A program made the position numbers and the translations under genes. The notes under the pieces were generated by a model. The model was not told the DNA's origin, made no database searches, and worked only from the letters and a program-made list of their open reading frames with translations. Of a stretch of DNA of 64,000 nucleotides, positions 24,863 to 37,393 are shown in pieces. The stretch lies in NCBI RefSeq assembly GCF_012489685.1, contig NC_080044.1:65086732-65150731 (forward strand). Direction: 5' to 3'. Position 1 is the first letter of the stretch, and each line of letters opens with the position of its first letter. Source of the stretch: Lotus japonicus. Lineage: Eukaryota; Streptophyta; Magnoliopsida; Fabales; Fabaceae.

Positions 24863-27800
24863 CTAACTGCAAGCTGTAAGCACAACGTCTGGAATATGAG
24901 CAAACACAATAGATTGCGGGCGGACTACTATTGGTTTTGACGGGTCTATATATAGAGGAACCAAGGGGGGGATTTCACCAGCTGAGTTTACAGTTAGAAT
25001 GTTTCCATTTAGTAGCATGATTTGGCTATGTAAGTCCCCATCCTTTGGTGTCAAATGGTACTCTCTTCTGAATAGTCCACCCCCACGATGGTAAGGATGC
25101 TTAGGAAATGTTAAGGCCACTTCAGCTTGAACAGTTGTGCTGTTGTCCAAATTGAGCAATAGTATTGTGATTCCATTCTGCAAGAGAGTATCAAATTAGT
25201 TGCATGTTTAAAATCCTTCTACAATTGATTTTGAAGCCAAAAACAATTCAGGGAAGAAACTTTTGTAAGTAGCTTTTAGATTTCAGAATTGATTTTGATG
25301 AAAGAGAGGCTGATTCAAACATGCTACATATCTTACAAATAATTTATATACTAGATAATTATGCGTAGGAAATTTCACTCACTGATTCCTTTGCACAGTG
25401 TGTATAAGCTCTTATCTTCTTTGTCCCATAGAAGGTAGTAGACAGAACACGCCGCCCCATAAGTCGGTGCCACAGAAGAGCACTGCAAGGAAGAAAGCAC
25501 ATAACCACAGAAATGTTATGAAATAGTTTTATCAATCCACTTCAAATGGGACCCCCTTATTAAAACGTTCTGTTCTTATTACACATAGGTTCCTATACAA
25601 TGTGCCAAGCAATTAATGAAGCAAACATCACACACATGGGAGCACAAAATCTGATGTATCAGCTCAGGAAGAATATAATAATGATGCTGAACCGAATCAG
25701 CATAATGAGATATTGGTGAAATTTTATGATATTACTGAGATTACAGCATATATCCAAGATGATAACCGCTGCACCAGTATCTCAATAATATGTCACAAAA
25801 TCTCATCAATATCTGCACCAGTATCTTAGCAATTTCACAAAACCTAGTCAATGTGTACATGGTTGATTCCCGTTCTTCGAATACAGTACCTATAGTAGTC
25901 CGGATTCGGCACGAATGTAGCAGTATTCAGTAAACCATAGTTTCCTCCAATCAAACTCTGTCTGCAGTATGTAGTGGTGCCATATGTAGCTGACATGCCA
26001 AGCTGATCCAAATACCTGTATGTCAAATGATAACATTTTAGACAGAACACTTGTAAGGAATGAATACTTATATATTGACAAATTACACTGACCAGAAGCT
26101 ATAGACAAATGAATCTGACACAAGATGATGGCCACTATTGTAAGCCCCTCCTGCCTCACCAACCCATGCTTGTGCTGAGGTTGCTGAACTTTGAAGTATT
26201 TTTTTGAGGCTGCTGAATGTGCTAGCCACTCCATCAAGATAGGAAGGGTCCAGAATCTTTTCAGTTAGTTTGTCCTCAACTCCTGTAAGAAAGTAGCACT
26301 CAGTTATAATCAAATTCTTGGAAACCGTTTGGTTGCAAACCAAATAGCACTTGTTGGAGCTTATTTAGTGATTTTGGAACATAAGAGGTTTTTATCTATT
26401 TATTGGAAGATACCTGCTCCAAGGTTATAAATGTGGTGTGTAGCCACATCGAAAGTTTTACCAGAGTGGCTTAAAAATTCCTTGAACCAATTTGCATCAA
26501 AGAAGCCCCCAGGTGCAATGACTAGTGGCTTAGGCTTAATCTCTCTGTATACATTTTGAACTATGTTTCTTAAAGCAGCTATGTCAGAAGCATATTGACT
26601 TGCAGTAACACTTGTTCCGATTCCATTTCCACACAATTCATTGCCTGCACACAAAAAATGCTCCTTGTAGTTAGTCCAATTACACAAGCTCTCAAGGAAG
26701 AGAGATTCACTATGGCTTATACAACAGCATAGTTAATTCTATAGAGCAAAATTTGCTGTTTTTCTTTCTTTTAACAGAAGTTACTTGGTAACTGCAAATA
26801 TTCATATCAAAAGTTAAATTTGGGGAAGAATGTTTATCATTTTCAAGTGAACTCGTGCCTTGATAGATGGCTATATAGATGTTTGGGGAACCATAGAATC
26901 AATTCTCATTGACCAGAATCACTTTTAGGTGTATAGATAATTGACAATCAATTCTACAGAGAAGCTAGAGATAGTAGCTTCTGCGGTAGACATAATCAAT
27001 TTTGAGATTTCATAACTAAGTTTCACAAAATTAGCTGAAGCCACTTTTCCCATAAACCTATCCAAACACAAATGAGTTCACTTTCAACTCACTTTACCAT
27101 AATCAATTCTAACAAACTCAATTTTATCCAAAATCAATTCTGACAATGTTGATCTGAACAAGCAGGTATTATGCCAGTAGCAGTTACTAGGCATGTGTAA
27201 TGAGGGCTGCATGCACTTACCAAGTTCCCAGCCATGAATTGTGTACTTCTTTCTTGCAGTGTAACTTATAAAAGATTCAGCATTGTTGTAGTTCCAAGGC
27301 CCAACAGCAGAACTGGAATTTACTACATGTTTTCCAGCAAGAGCATTTAATCCAAAGATAACCTTAGCCCTGAAATATACCTATCATTAATGTTAAACTT
27401 GTTACAAACAAAGTTGCCAACTCAACAAGATGAATATGTCTAGTCCTAAAACACAAGCACAAGCACACACAGGTAACAACTCAAAAGGGAGAACTGATTT
27501 TTACCCTGCTTTACTGAAAAAGCTGTTCAGCTCATCCCATCTACGCATCGGTAAGCACCCTTGAGTGAAACCAAACATTTCACTTGGGTTCCAAATAAAA
27601 GGAGTACAGGGTTGCCTATTATCTTCAGTCCCATATATGACCTTATCTTGCAAAGTGCCACCTAATCTAATTTTCAAGGGTGAAAAGGCTGCAAAACATT
27701 CAGAGACAAAAAGATACCTTAATAAACTCCCAAAACAATCATGAATTGTCCAAAAAAAGTAGTGAAAAATGAAGTAACTTCATGTAAAAATAACAACAAT

Positions 27801-28417
27801 GTGAAGAACATGCTCTTACCTTTTACTGCATTTAACAAAATTTTGTTGTTGAGGTCCTGCAAAAGATGAAAATTGTAAGATACAACAACATAATCTCCCC
27901 AAACAATGAGTAGACAATGACATAATCTAAAAAAAGAAAATAAAATCTGATTTTACAGATATTACTTTGCAGCTGAGCTAAAAGTCTAAGACACAATAAA
28001 CGCATGCTAAATAGATTCCAGCATCATTCAAAGAAATATAAGAACATCATCATGCAGACTGAGGCTTTTTTACAGATTTAGAAACTAAAAAAATTCCAAA
28101 AAAAAGCAGCAAAAAAATACAACTTTTTTACAGATTTAGAAACAGAATAATTTCAAAAAAAAAAAAAGCAACAATACCAGATTAAGCAGAGAAGCATGAC
28201 CCCAACTACATTTTCCATAGTCACATTTCTGAGGTGGCCACCAATCCAGAGTGGCGCAGACAAAATCATTATCAATCTTTCCAATAGCATGTTTCCCATG
28301 AACAAGAACAATACCTTTCACAGCTTCATCTCCTCTTCCATACAGAGCACTCACTCCATTGAAGCTTACAAAACACACCCATAAACACAGACCCAGAAGC
28401 CTCATTTGAAAACCCAT
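24863..28417 (-). CDS. Heparanase-like protein, GH79 glycosidase, 9 exons, 523 aa
   Basis: Exons (5' to 3'): 28417-28178, 27856-27820, 27688-27505, 27369-27221, 26644-26414, 26282-26093, 26015-25890, 25482-25383, 25177-24863. All are in phase. The family cleaves glucuronosyl linkages in cell-wall or secreted glycans. The N-terminus has a hydrophobic signal peptide (about residues 1-25), then [17 protein letters not shown] typical of plant members. The acid/base Glu is E206 in GNELCG and the nucleophile is E323 in [12 protein letters not shown]. Both are intact, so the enzyme should be active. Length fits the Arabidopsis GUS/heparanase-like group, nearest to heparanase-like 3 by remembered motifs. 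ATG at 28417 was chosen; a second in-frame ATG at 28405 would also keep the signal peptide. Confidence 0.92.
25202..25325. repeat. MITE-like palindrome in heparanase intron 8
   Basis: The ends gcatgttt and aaacatgc are inverted. The interior has acaattgattttgaa and cagaattgattttg, facing a related copy in intron 4 and one in the transporter's intron 2. Confidence 0.5.
26880..27160. repeat. MITE-like element in heparanase intron 4
   Basis: Repeated aatcaattct words occur near both ends, with tagtagcttctg in the middle and complementary gaagccactttt. It is the same word set as the elements at 16614 and 25202. The boundaries are approximate. Confidence 0.45.
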
Positions 28418-30194
28418 TTCCAGAATCACTCAAAGTGAAGATCTTTGTGGTTTTTCACAAATGGGTAGCCATGAAGGTGAAGGGTTGAAACTTGAGAGGT
28501 TTTATGACTGCAAGTGTTTGTGTAAAGAGTGTGAAAAGTGAAAAGTTTCTTAGAAGCTATGTTTGTCTGCAGAAAATGCTTCCTTGTTGGTGGAAAAGGC
28601 ACTTTATTTTCATGTGTGCATTGCAGAGATTTGCAGGCAGAAACTTTGGTACTTATAAACGTGAGAATGACAGACACTGAGACACCCCTTCATAGACCCA
28701 CATTTTCAGGTTATGTAGTAAGAACTTTTTTAATTAAGGTAATTAATTAATCGCTAATAAGGAATTTAATCATGAAATCATGTTTTGGATACCTAATGCT
28801 GTGAGAAAATAATGCATTCATTAGCATTAGAAAATTTTGGAACAAATTTGTGACTCTTGGATCTCCAATAGATTTATTCATTTTTTATAACATATTTTAT
28901 TTTTCTTTGACAGATAAGAAAGTAACAGTTTTTTGGGTGTAGAGTCTTTGTATCTTATTTGAAATTCAATTGATCCACAGTTTTTTTCTATTTTTTCTGT
29001 TGAAATAACAGGCATAAATGATTTTTTTTTACCATTTTTAGTACCATAAAAAATAAATTGATGAGAACTTTCCTATCCTCCTCCCCTTTTATATATACTA
29101 GTAGTAGATTTTATTGATCAGTAATAGTAATGACTAAATTTTAATTTTGCAAGGAACAAATCTGAATTTTGGGAAATAATCGTTCTATTTTTAATCAAAT
29201 TTATTGATTTAACAAGTAATAAATTTTATTGTATACTTCAAAAATTGGACTTTTTCTTGATTTATTTTTCAATCAAATTGATACATCCCATCATTCAATT
29301 AGTATCACTGCCACGATATGAAGAGGGATGTTTTTGTTTTGAGGAAAAGTTAGAAAGAGATTACTTTTTTTCTCAATAAGGTGGAACAAAATCTCTCATA
29401 ATTTTTCATTTCTTAATTAATTTCATTGTCTATACTATTAACTTTTTTAATAAGAAAATTGCTGAGAATATTAATAATAGAGCTTTAGGTAGAATAATAA
29501 CGTGATGTTTGTCGCAGGTGGGGTAAGGATACATATGCTTTCCTGTATGAAAGTACAAAGCTGCCTAATTAGTCAACAAAAAGCTTCTCTTTTTTCAACC
29601 CGGCAAAACATCACATAACGTGTATTTGCATTATTATTAAATTAAACTTGAATGAAGTGTATTCATGTTGAAGATAATGCCCCAAACGCTCAAATGAGAA
29701 AACAAACATATACAACATGAGAGATGGAAGATAATGCAATATAAGTCAATTAGATTTTCAAAATGTAGAAAAAATATATTTTTGTTTAATATAATTGATT
29801 ACCTCATCTTTTACTAGTTCCTCCCAAGGAAAGGAAATACGGCTAGTAATCTCTATTAAGGAGGGTTAATACAATTAGGTTAGAGAGTCAAGGAAAAAAC
29901 AATAAAATTGTAGAGTAGTACTTAATTTTCTGATTTCATTAGTTGAAAAGAAAATATAATTTGTAGAATCAATCATACCAAAAAAAATTCATGGTGTAAT
30001 TTATATTTTCAATGTAAAAAAAATACAATTAAACTAATTAGGAACAAAATAACTGAATATATGAACCCAATATCTATGTTAGGAAGAAAATAACAACAAT
30101 TAACTGAATAAAATAAACTAGATGTTGTCTAGAATTAAAATAAAGAAATAAAACAAGTTAGACATAATTCTAAAATACTAGATATGATCCTAAA
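28418..30194. other. Upstream region of the heparanase-like gene and AT-rich intergenic DNA
   Basis: The first 300 bp should hold the minus-strand promoter and leader; a TATA-like gtttataagt on the minus strand is at 28651-28660. Beyond about 28750 it is very AT-rich, with no coding potential or recognised repeat. Confidence 0.4.
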
Positions 30195-30553
30195 TTACTT
30201 GAGTTAGGGCTCCAGCAGGTTGGGATCTTGGTTATCAGGAGGTAGTTTGTTTTTTGGATTGCTCAAACATGGTGGACGTGTTCCACTCCGAGGTTGATGT
30301 TAACAGTTATTGGGCAAAGGAAACAATCTTGGGGCGGGTAAAGCGCATGCTCACTTGGAGCTAGACAATCAAGATTGATCTTATTCTGAAGGATAAGAAT
30401 ATTGCAGCAAACTACATGGTGAAGCAAGCTTCGCCTGAGAGATCCCCGAGGCGTATTTGACATTCTCTACCCCCTGCCATCATTGAGTTTCTTTGCAAAG
30501 ATGTTTTCTGTTAGTTAGTTGTCCTTTTAGCCTTCCTCTTGTAAAAAAAAAAA
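30195..30553 (+). mobile_element. 5'-truncated LINE, RNase H tail with poly(A)
   Basis: Frames at about 30210-30490 encode the end of a plant LINE RNase H domain (GYQEVVCFLDCSNMVD, then YWAKE, then NIAANYMVKQASP). They are broken by stop codons. A run of A at 30542-30552 marks the 3' end. A short 3'-end fragment is typical of abortive LINE insertion. Confidence 0.7.
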
Positions 30554-30825
30554 TAGATAAAATATATTTAAATTATCTAGACATAATTGGACAACAAATT
30601 AGGCTTGTTCATGGATTTTTTTAGATCTATCACAATGTTGGTTGGATATTGATTTGTTGTCGTCAAAATATGGTGTAAGGATTTAATTTATATGTGCTTC
30701 GTCAGAATAAAATTTTTACACATGTATCAAACTACGTTTTCTTATTTTTCATTTATAATATTTTAAATTCAAATTTAATTATGACATAACATTTTTTGTG
30801 GATTCTAATTAGATAATTGCGTAAA

Positions 30826-30968
30826 GTTTCCAAAAGATAACTCAAGTGGTAAGAGGTAGGGACATAAAAGTTGGGTGTGATGAAGAGTGAAGGGTCCCGG
30901 ATTCAAACCCGGATGAGAGACTAATTTACTAAAATTTCTAACAGCTAACATTTGCCTATTAAAAAAAA
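30826..30968 (+). mobile_element. tRNA-derived SINE with 11-bp TSD
   Basis: A box-like aactcaagtggtaagag (30839-30855) and B box-like ggattcaaacccgg (about 30898-30911) are spaced like a Pol III promoter. An A-run ends the element at about 30961-30969. It is flanked by aattgcgtaaa at 30815-30825 and 30968-30978. The A-tail overlaps the right copy by a base, so its edge may shift by one or two bases. Confidence 0.75.
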
Positions 30969-30978
30969 ATTGCGTAAA

Positions 30979-33900
30979 ACTTTTTTACCCCGTTTATCAA
31001 TACATAGTGATTAAACTCAAACTAACGTGGTTGAATGAAAATCAATGGGTTTAAATTTAACAGTTACAATTTGATTATATGGGTGACAGCATCATTTTTT
31101 GACAGCTCTAAATCCAAATTAGTATTGGCTACTCGTGTCTTGCATTTAATTTCGTTTTAATTATACATAATTTTGATTTTACAGTCTTGTCATGAGGCAG
31201 AGATGGTGATGGGGTTGTAGATACGATTGTCAGGCTTGAATTATCTTTATATAGTAATCAATTTTGTTTGTACCTATATTGGAGTGATTACGAACATCGA
31301 TCAAATAAGCTTCGAAATATTCTTGTGGGCTGTTACTGGTGTAAGATAGTGAGTAGCTGGTAATGATATGGACTTGGGATGGACTAGGTGAGGACGGCTT
31401 AACTTGATGGGTTCTGCGTGTAACCACTTGCATTGCATGCCATCTTTGAGGTTGACATTGCTATCAAGCTTTGTTGTCTTATATATGTTAGCATTTTTAT
31501 AGCTTAAATAAAATGCATGTTTGGTTCATATAATCATATTAATCTAAAACATCAACTTTTTATAATTATATATATTTTGTTTTATTATTTTTATGGCTGA
31601 GATTCCTGGTGAAAATATGTTTTTAATATGTTATTTTCTTGTTTGATGTTGGAATATCTAAATTATGGTAAGATTAATTCTCGTCTTTTTCATCCACAAA
31701 ATGCAAACATGAGATATTATTAAGAGAAAATTAAACAGGTGTCACTTAAACTAACTACTGAACTACTCATTGGTGATCTTAATTTAGTACTGCAAACCCA
31801 AACACTTTAATCATTGTGCTTAATTATTTTAGTACATTTCCTTTCTTCTAATACTACCATGTATTTCTTTTGTTACATGCGAAAATACTATCACAATGTA
31901 TATAGACTCTAGTTTTCTTTATGATTTTTTTTTCCCTATTTCCCAACGTATTAAGGGGTTGACTAAACGTCTGTTGCCCAGCAGCCCCAGCTGATATTCA
32001 TTTAACAATTAAGATCGAGAACTAAATTAAAAAAATGTAGTAAAACACAATAATTCCTTGTTTTAAATTTGTCTTTTGGTGTACATGCATGCACATGTTA
32101 CTAGGTGGCTACATATGATTTGCAATTTGAATGCAACTAAAAATATTTCAAATGATTCCGCAAAATACAAAATTGTGTATTTAAATTGAATTATATTTTT
32201 TTTTTGAAATGTAAATATTTTATTACAACCACCTTAGTTATTGCATTATTGTCAACTGCCAAAGGGATTTTAATTAAAAACAAAACTCACCTTAATTTGA
32301 TATGTTTGTTACAGTTTTTAACTCCACAATATTTTAAGGTTAAGAACTGTCACAAAAATGTATGTTTAAATGATGTTCACATAAAATAGATGTCTTTCAT
32401 TATTTTCCGATAAAATATCGGCAATACTAATGTCCCAGATACATAAGTCCTCAAATGGTGCCGTGCCCACCAACTGTTTGTTGTTTTGCAGGACCGGTGT
32501 ATACATGTAATCAATAATGTGGAATTTTATTTGTTTGTCTATATCACTCCTAATGACTAATGAGGTAATCCTGTTAGGACTACTACTACTGTGAACCGTA
32601 AAGTTTTTCCTTCAAATATTCAATGTATGCATGTAGTTGCATTATCTAGCTTAACTCTAAAATCTTTTATTAACTACGGAATGGTCCACCTTCAAGGGTT
32701 CTAGATTAATCATGTACAAGTACAAAGCATGTCAACTATAGATGCCAAGAAAACCAGTCATTATCTACTCCATTATCATTAATTTGAAGTCTCAAACATT
32801 AATTAGTTGAGCTGCTACAATGGAAAAAATAAAAATCCATGTGGGCATGTGAGCATGTGGACTTAAGGGCTTTCTATCTCTTATCTATAAAACTAGGATT
32901 GATTGATTGATGGATAGAATTGGTTAATTGGGTCCAGATTTGTTGTTGCCCACTACATTGTGTTTGTGTGTTCCAAAATTGACACTTTGCTGATTATGGT
33001 GAATAGGAGCAAACCCTACTCAACTAAACACAGCCAATGTTTATTTCTTAGATTAGATAAGAAGGTCCCATTGTTTGGTGAAGAATTAGTTCATTCTGAG
33101 TTAGCTAACCTTGAAAGCAACAATTCAAATATATATGCATGGTCCTTTTGCCTTTACCTTCTTCTGCTGTCACCCACTGCACCATATCCATATTCATATA
33201 ATAGATAATATATAACAGCAACATATATAATGTTGTATGTGAAATGTATTTTAGTACATTGCTGTGTTTTGGGACCCATCATTTCCATTTTCTATTGGAT
33301 TAGCTTTTTTAATCTTTTGACCAAAAAGGGAAAACTTAATTTGGGGGAGCCCACTAGCTAGATTTATATATATACCTGCCCAATAACCAACTCACTAATT
33401 AGTATTTTTATGTTCAAGAAGAGTAAACAAGTATAGGTCTCAATTTTGTTTGGTACCAAAAATGGAACTTTACTTCGAAGGAAAAATCTGTCAGTTTAAA
33501 ATGCATGTTGAGCAGTTGAGGCCCACTTGGGTCAATGACATCTGCAGTAGTTTTATGTTTGAAGTTAACTTCACTTGTTTGACACACACACACATATATA
33601 TATTAACTTTACTTACAGGCATATTATATCATGGTACAGTGTTTATCATCTCATCCCTTAAGTATGAAGTCAAGAGTTTGATCTTCACCCATGAAAATTG
33701 AACATATTTTATATATGGTCATTCATTTAATTACAATTGGCAACAACAATGAATAATCAAGTCTAAAAAATAAACAAGATGGTTATAAATTATCATTAAA
33801 ATTAATTTGATGAAAACATTTAAATTAAAATTTGGAAAAGAAATTATTTCATGAAGTCATTTATGCAATGTTATGAACATTTTTTTTGGGGGTGTCAATC

Positions 33901-35898
33901 TTAGCCAATATAAACTGAAGCCTTGGATTTGGAGGGAAATCCCCGGCCGTAGGCTTCTTCTGCGTCATGACAAATGGACAATGTGGGTTTGGGACACTAA
34001 AAGCTTTCTTCATCTACTGGTCCGAAGTCCAAATCCAATAATTTCTAGCTATTAGTAAAATAAAAAATTAATGGATGACCAAAAAAATAATAATTAATGG
34101 GATCGAGATGCTCAGTTAAGGCCTAAGGGAATCGTCCAACAAGGAAACAAAAATGTCTAACAAAGTTATCACAAAATGCGTATTAGATTACACACGAGAT
34201 TGTTCTAGTCTTGACGAGATAGTTTCGCGTTTGAACCCATGTAAATGCACGTCCATATATAAGATACTTGGTCCCGTAATTTACTATGTAATGCATGTTT
34301 GTAAAAAAAATTACAATTGATTCTAAAGTTAAGACTAGTTTTGGATTGTGAGTAACTCTTGAATGTTAAAATTTATTCCGAAAAAAAAAGTGATGGAAGC
34401 ATGATGATGCTTGAACAGATCAATGAACAGGACCTTCAGAGTTGAGAAAGAGATGGGAGTAAAAACAGCCTTGCACGCGGTGTGGAGGAATCATAGCATG
34501 CTTTCATGATCCTCAATATCAGGATCTTGCCCCTAATTGTTACAAGGCAGTGAGTGAAATAGTCTCTAGCAAGATAGTAACAAGTAGGCAAATGGTGCAA
34601 TTATATAATTATATTCACCGCACTTGTCTATAGATTCTTTCTTTGCCAATCAACAAAACTATAAGCCAGTGCACTTTGTCAGTTTTGTTGATTGCTTTCT
34701 CTACATAAATAGTCATTTTTATTTGAGCTATTTTTGAAGATAGTGTACTGGTAATCAAGAAAAAGGACCAGGATATTTCTCATGCATTATGTAATGGAAT
34801 CGCTTGCAAAAGTAGTCATAGTTGATCCATCGCTGAACTTCAATTTATAATTGAACAATAGTGCTCTCATCATGCTCCACGGATGAGAACCGTGGAAATC
34901 ATTAATTCCTTAGATCCTAATTAGAATGAGCACTCTAAAATCAACAACTAATTGCAAGCAACAAATTGACTAATTAACCATATAATTCACTAAAGCAACT
35001 GCTCTCTTATAAGCAACTCAACTTAAATAAGTTGAGATTCAGAATACGTTTATTTTATTGTTTATTGTTTTTCATCTTTTCTCCAACTTCTCAATACAAA
35101 TTGTTCTGACTCAGATCTCTATAGTTCGACTCATTGTCAGTTGGCCACCACAACGCACAATTCATAGAGTTCGTTGATCAAGACAGATGGAGTCAACCCA
35201 ATTTGACGACCATGGGCGACTTGACCCGAATCATACCCCCTAACAGAGATGCTTGATAAATATTTGTATGGAATGATCTAGAACCAATCCTCAAAGTTCG
35301 TTGAAGATGTTTCTAATAGGAGAAGGGTCTAGAACCTCAAACGTGGCTAAGGAAATAGATAAGCACCAACTAAGAAGTCTGTATGTGTTGTCCAACGAGG
35401 TATGAGATGAGAGAGGACGTCCACTTTTACGATACAACAGTCCTTTGTGTCCTACGTTAAGCCCACCAGGGAATGTTGCCGCTACATGACAGTTACTGAC
35501 AATCAACATAATTCTTTAAATAGTGTGTGACACTATTCGTTAGATACGCACAATTTACCTTAACATCACTTGTCATAACTATCTTTGATTTGGATGTCAA
35601 AGTGCCCCCACATGCCCCCCCTACTCGACAACGGAGAACCACCAACTCAACTGCGACAAAGGACGACTAAAGAACCCAACCTTAAGGACAAAAAACAACG
35701 AGTGGACCACCTAAATCTACAATGAAGTTGAGCTGAGACGACATCAACACCATCATTTTGTTGTTTGGATTGATATTTTTTGTAACAAACTATTGAAAAA
35801 AAATATCATCGCTACAAAAAATGTGAAAGTTACTCAAATATATAAAAGTGAGTTTACATTTTACATATTTTAGTACAAATACACTCTTAATATTTTTT
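30979..35898. other. Gene-poor AT-rich intergenic region
   Basis: I see no convincing gene. There is a CA/TA microsatellite at about 33582-33602 and many AT-rich runs. A more GC-balanced patch at about 35100-35770 has small open frames with no recognisable protein. A patch at 33890-34060 looks like a degraded coding fragment that I could not identify. Confidence 0.4.
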
Positions 35899-36275
35899 TT
35901 TTGTTACATTTGGAAAGTTAAAAGAAGCACAAACTAAATAAGAAAATCCTAACATAACAACTCAATTGGGTTAGAAGAAGAGAACTTACAAAACGCAAAA
36001 TGACTTGTATCTTGAGTTACTTGTCTCGCCAAGGCATCAACGATCAATTTGCTCTCACGAGGAACATGAATGATAGAGATCCTCCATTCTCGAGTTAACA
36101 CGCTTCTAATTTTTCGGATTCAATCACACATCCAATAACTTTGAACATCCATCGTGCTTAACATAACATCCACCACATCCTTATAGTCAGACGCACAAAT
36201 AATATCACAATATCTCATAACCCAAGCTAGAGTGAGACCAATAACAACTTACAATCTACTAGCATAAAAAGTATC
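35899..36275 (-). mobile_element. LINE RNase H relic, minus strand
   Basis: Read on the minus strand, about 36275-35985 resembles an RNase H tail (LTLAWVMRY, then YKDVVDVML, then IIHVPRESKLIVDALARQV), with an in-frame stop. A T-run at 35899-35909 on the plus strand would be its poly(A) tail. It is independent of the copy at 30195. Confidence 0.65.
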
Positions 36276-36549
36276 AAGACTTCAAAAAAGCCAAAAATTC
36301 ACTTACCATCATGAAAATACACTCTTAGTATAATTGCACCTTTACAAGGATTCTATATTTTTTTCAAAATAAAAATATTATTTGTTGTAGAGCAAACAAG
36401 TGCTTATATGGGTTGGGTCAAAGCATGACCCATCATATTGGGCTTTACGATCATCTATTTTTTTGTTTATTCAAGCAAAAAAAAAGGGCTTTTTATTTGG
36501 GTGAGGGATCATATCATAGGAAGCTGATTTCTGTGGCCACAGTCGCAAG
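36276..36549 (+). promoter_or_regulatory. Promoter/5' UTR of the CDC26-TTM3 unit
   Basis: It contains ttgggctt at about 36438 (a TGGGCY site II motif, common in cell-cycle and housekeeping promoters). A palindrome tgggtcaaagcatgaccca lies at about 36414-36432, and the 5' leader follows. No TATA box is obvious. The far left part is a LINE relic flank. Confidence 0.45.
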
Positions 36550-36744
36550 ATGCTGAGAAGAAAACCTGCGAAAATCGAAGTCAAGATCGAAGACAAAGAA
36601 GAAATCGAGGAACATCGCCGCCGTAACGCCACCGCCAACGCCGCCGCAGCAACCACCACTGGCGCCGCCACTCTCATTCGTCAGTTCGATCGCGCCGAGG
36701 ATCCCTCTTCCAAAGCGCATCGCATTGGCCTCTCCTCTCCATAA
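36550..36744 (+). CDS. CDC26: Anaphase-promoting complex subunit CDC26, 64 aa
   Basis: The protein starts MLRRKPAKIEVKIEDKEEIE, the signature CDC26 N-terminus, which in other eukaryotes lies in the TPR groove of APC6/CDC16 and stabilises it. The rest is basic and then Ala/Thr-rich and is expected to be disordered. The small size is normal for the family. It is the first ORF of a unit; TTM3 begins 40 bp after its stop with no room for a separate promoter. The reverse-strand open frames here are shadows of the GC-rich codon use. Confidence 0.88.
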   Translation: MLRRKPAKIEVKIEDKEEIEEHRRRNATANAAAATTTGAATLIRQFDRAEDPSSKAHRIGLSSP

Positions 36745-36784
36745 ACCCTTCTCCGTCCGCTCCCTTTCTCTCTCCCCTTCCGAT

Positions 36785-37393
36785 ATGGAGGTCGAGGTCA
36801 AGCTCCGCCTCCCCAACGCCGAAGCTCACCGCCAAGTCACCACCCTGCTCGCCCCCTTCCACGTCACCACCCACCGCCAGCATAATCTCTTCTTCGACGG
36901 CGCCGCCGCCGAGCTCTCCTCAAAGCGCGCCGTTCTCCGGCTCCGATTCTACAACGACGACTCGCGCTGTGTCGTTTCGCTCAAGGCTAAGGCGGTTCTG
37001 GTCGACGGCGTGAGCCGCGTGGAGGAGGATGAGGAGGATCTGGACCCGAAGGTCGGTCGCGATTGTGTGGCGGAGCCGGGGAAGTTGGGGTCGGTGGAGT
37101 CTAGGATTTTGGGGAGGGTGAAGGAGGAGTTTGGGGTTGCGGGTGAAAATGGGTTCGTGGGTTTGGGGGGTTTTCGGAACGTGAGGAATGTGTATGAATG
37201 GAAGGATTTGAAGTTGGAAGTGGATGAAACCATGTTTGATTTTGGAACCTTGTATGAGATTGAGTGTGAGAGTGCTGATCCTGAAGAAGCTAAGCGTCTC
37301 CTTGAGGATCTCTTGAAGGAGAATGGAATTGATTATTCATACTCTGTGGCGTCCAAGTTTGCAATTTTTCGATCTGGGAAACTGCCACAGTGA
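36785..37393 (+). CDS. TTM3: Triphosphate tunnel metalloenzyme 3 (CYTH domain), 202 aa
   Basis: The CYTH/TTM signature ExExK is at residues 2-6 (EVEVK). The tunnel residues follow in order: LRLRFY and VVSLKAKA basic strands, KLEVDET and YEIECES acidic strands that bind metal, and SKFAIF at the end. Arabidopsis TTM3 hydrolyses inorganic tripolyphosphate in the cytosol. The start is placed at 36785 because ExExK must lie at the extreme N-terminus; the open frame upstream to 36725 overlaps CDC26 and is not used. It is intronless and complete, 40 bp downstream of CDC26. The codon GC drops from the 5' to the 3' half. Confidence 0.93.
   Translation: MEVEVKLRLPNAEAHRQVTTLLAPFHVTTHRQHNLFFDGAAAELSSKRAVLRLRFYNDDSRCVVSLKAKAVLVDGVSRVEEDEEDLDPKVGRDCVAEPGKLGSVESRILGRVKEEFGVAGENGFVGLGGFRNVRNVYEWKDLKLEVDETMFDFGTLYEIECESADPEEAKRLLEDLLKENGIDYSYSVASKFAIFRSGKLPQ

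Noticed and set aside
30160..30590. tagacataatt on both sides of the LINE relic as a target duplication
   Set aside because: Both copies are 20-30 bp away from the element's apparent ends, so it is not convincing.
36471..37233. Several reverse-strand open frames opposite CDC26 and TTM3
   Set aside because: They are shadows of GC-rich codon use; glycine- and alanine-rich with no family motif.
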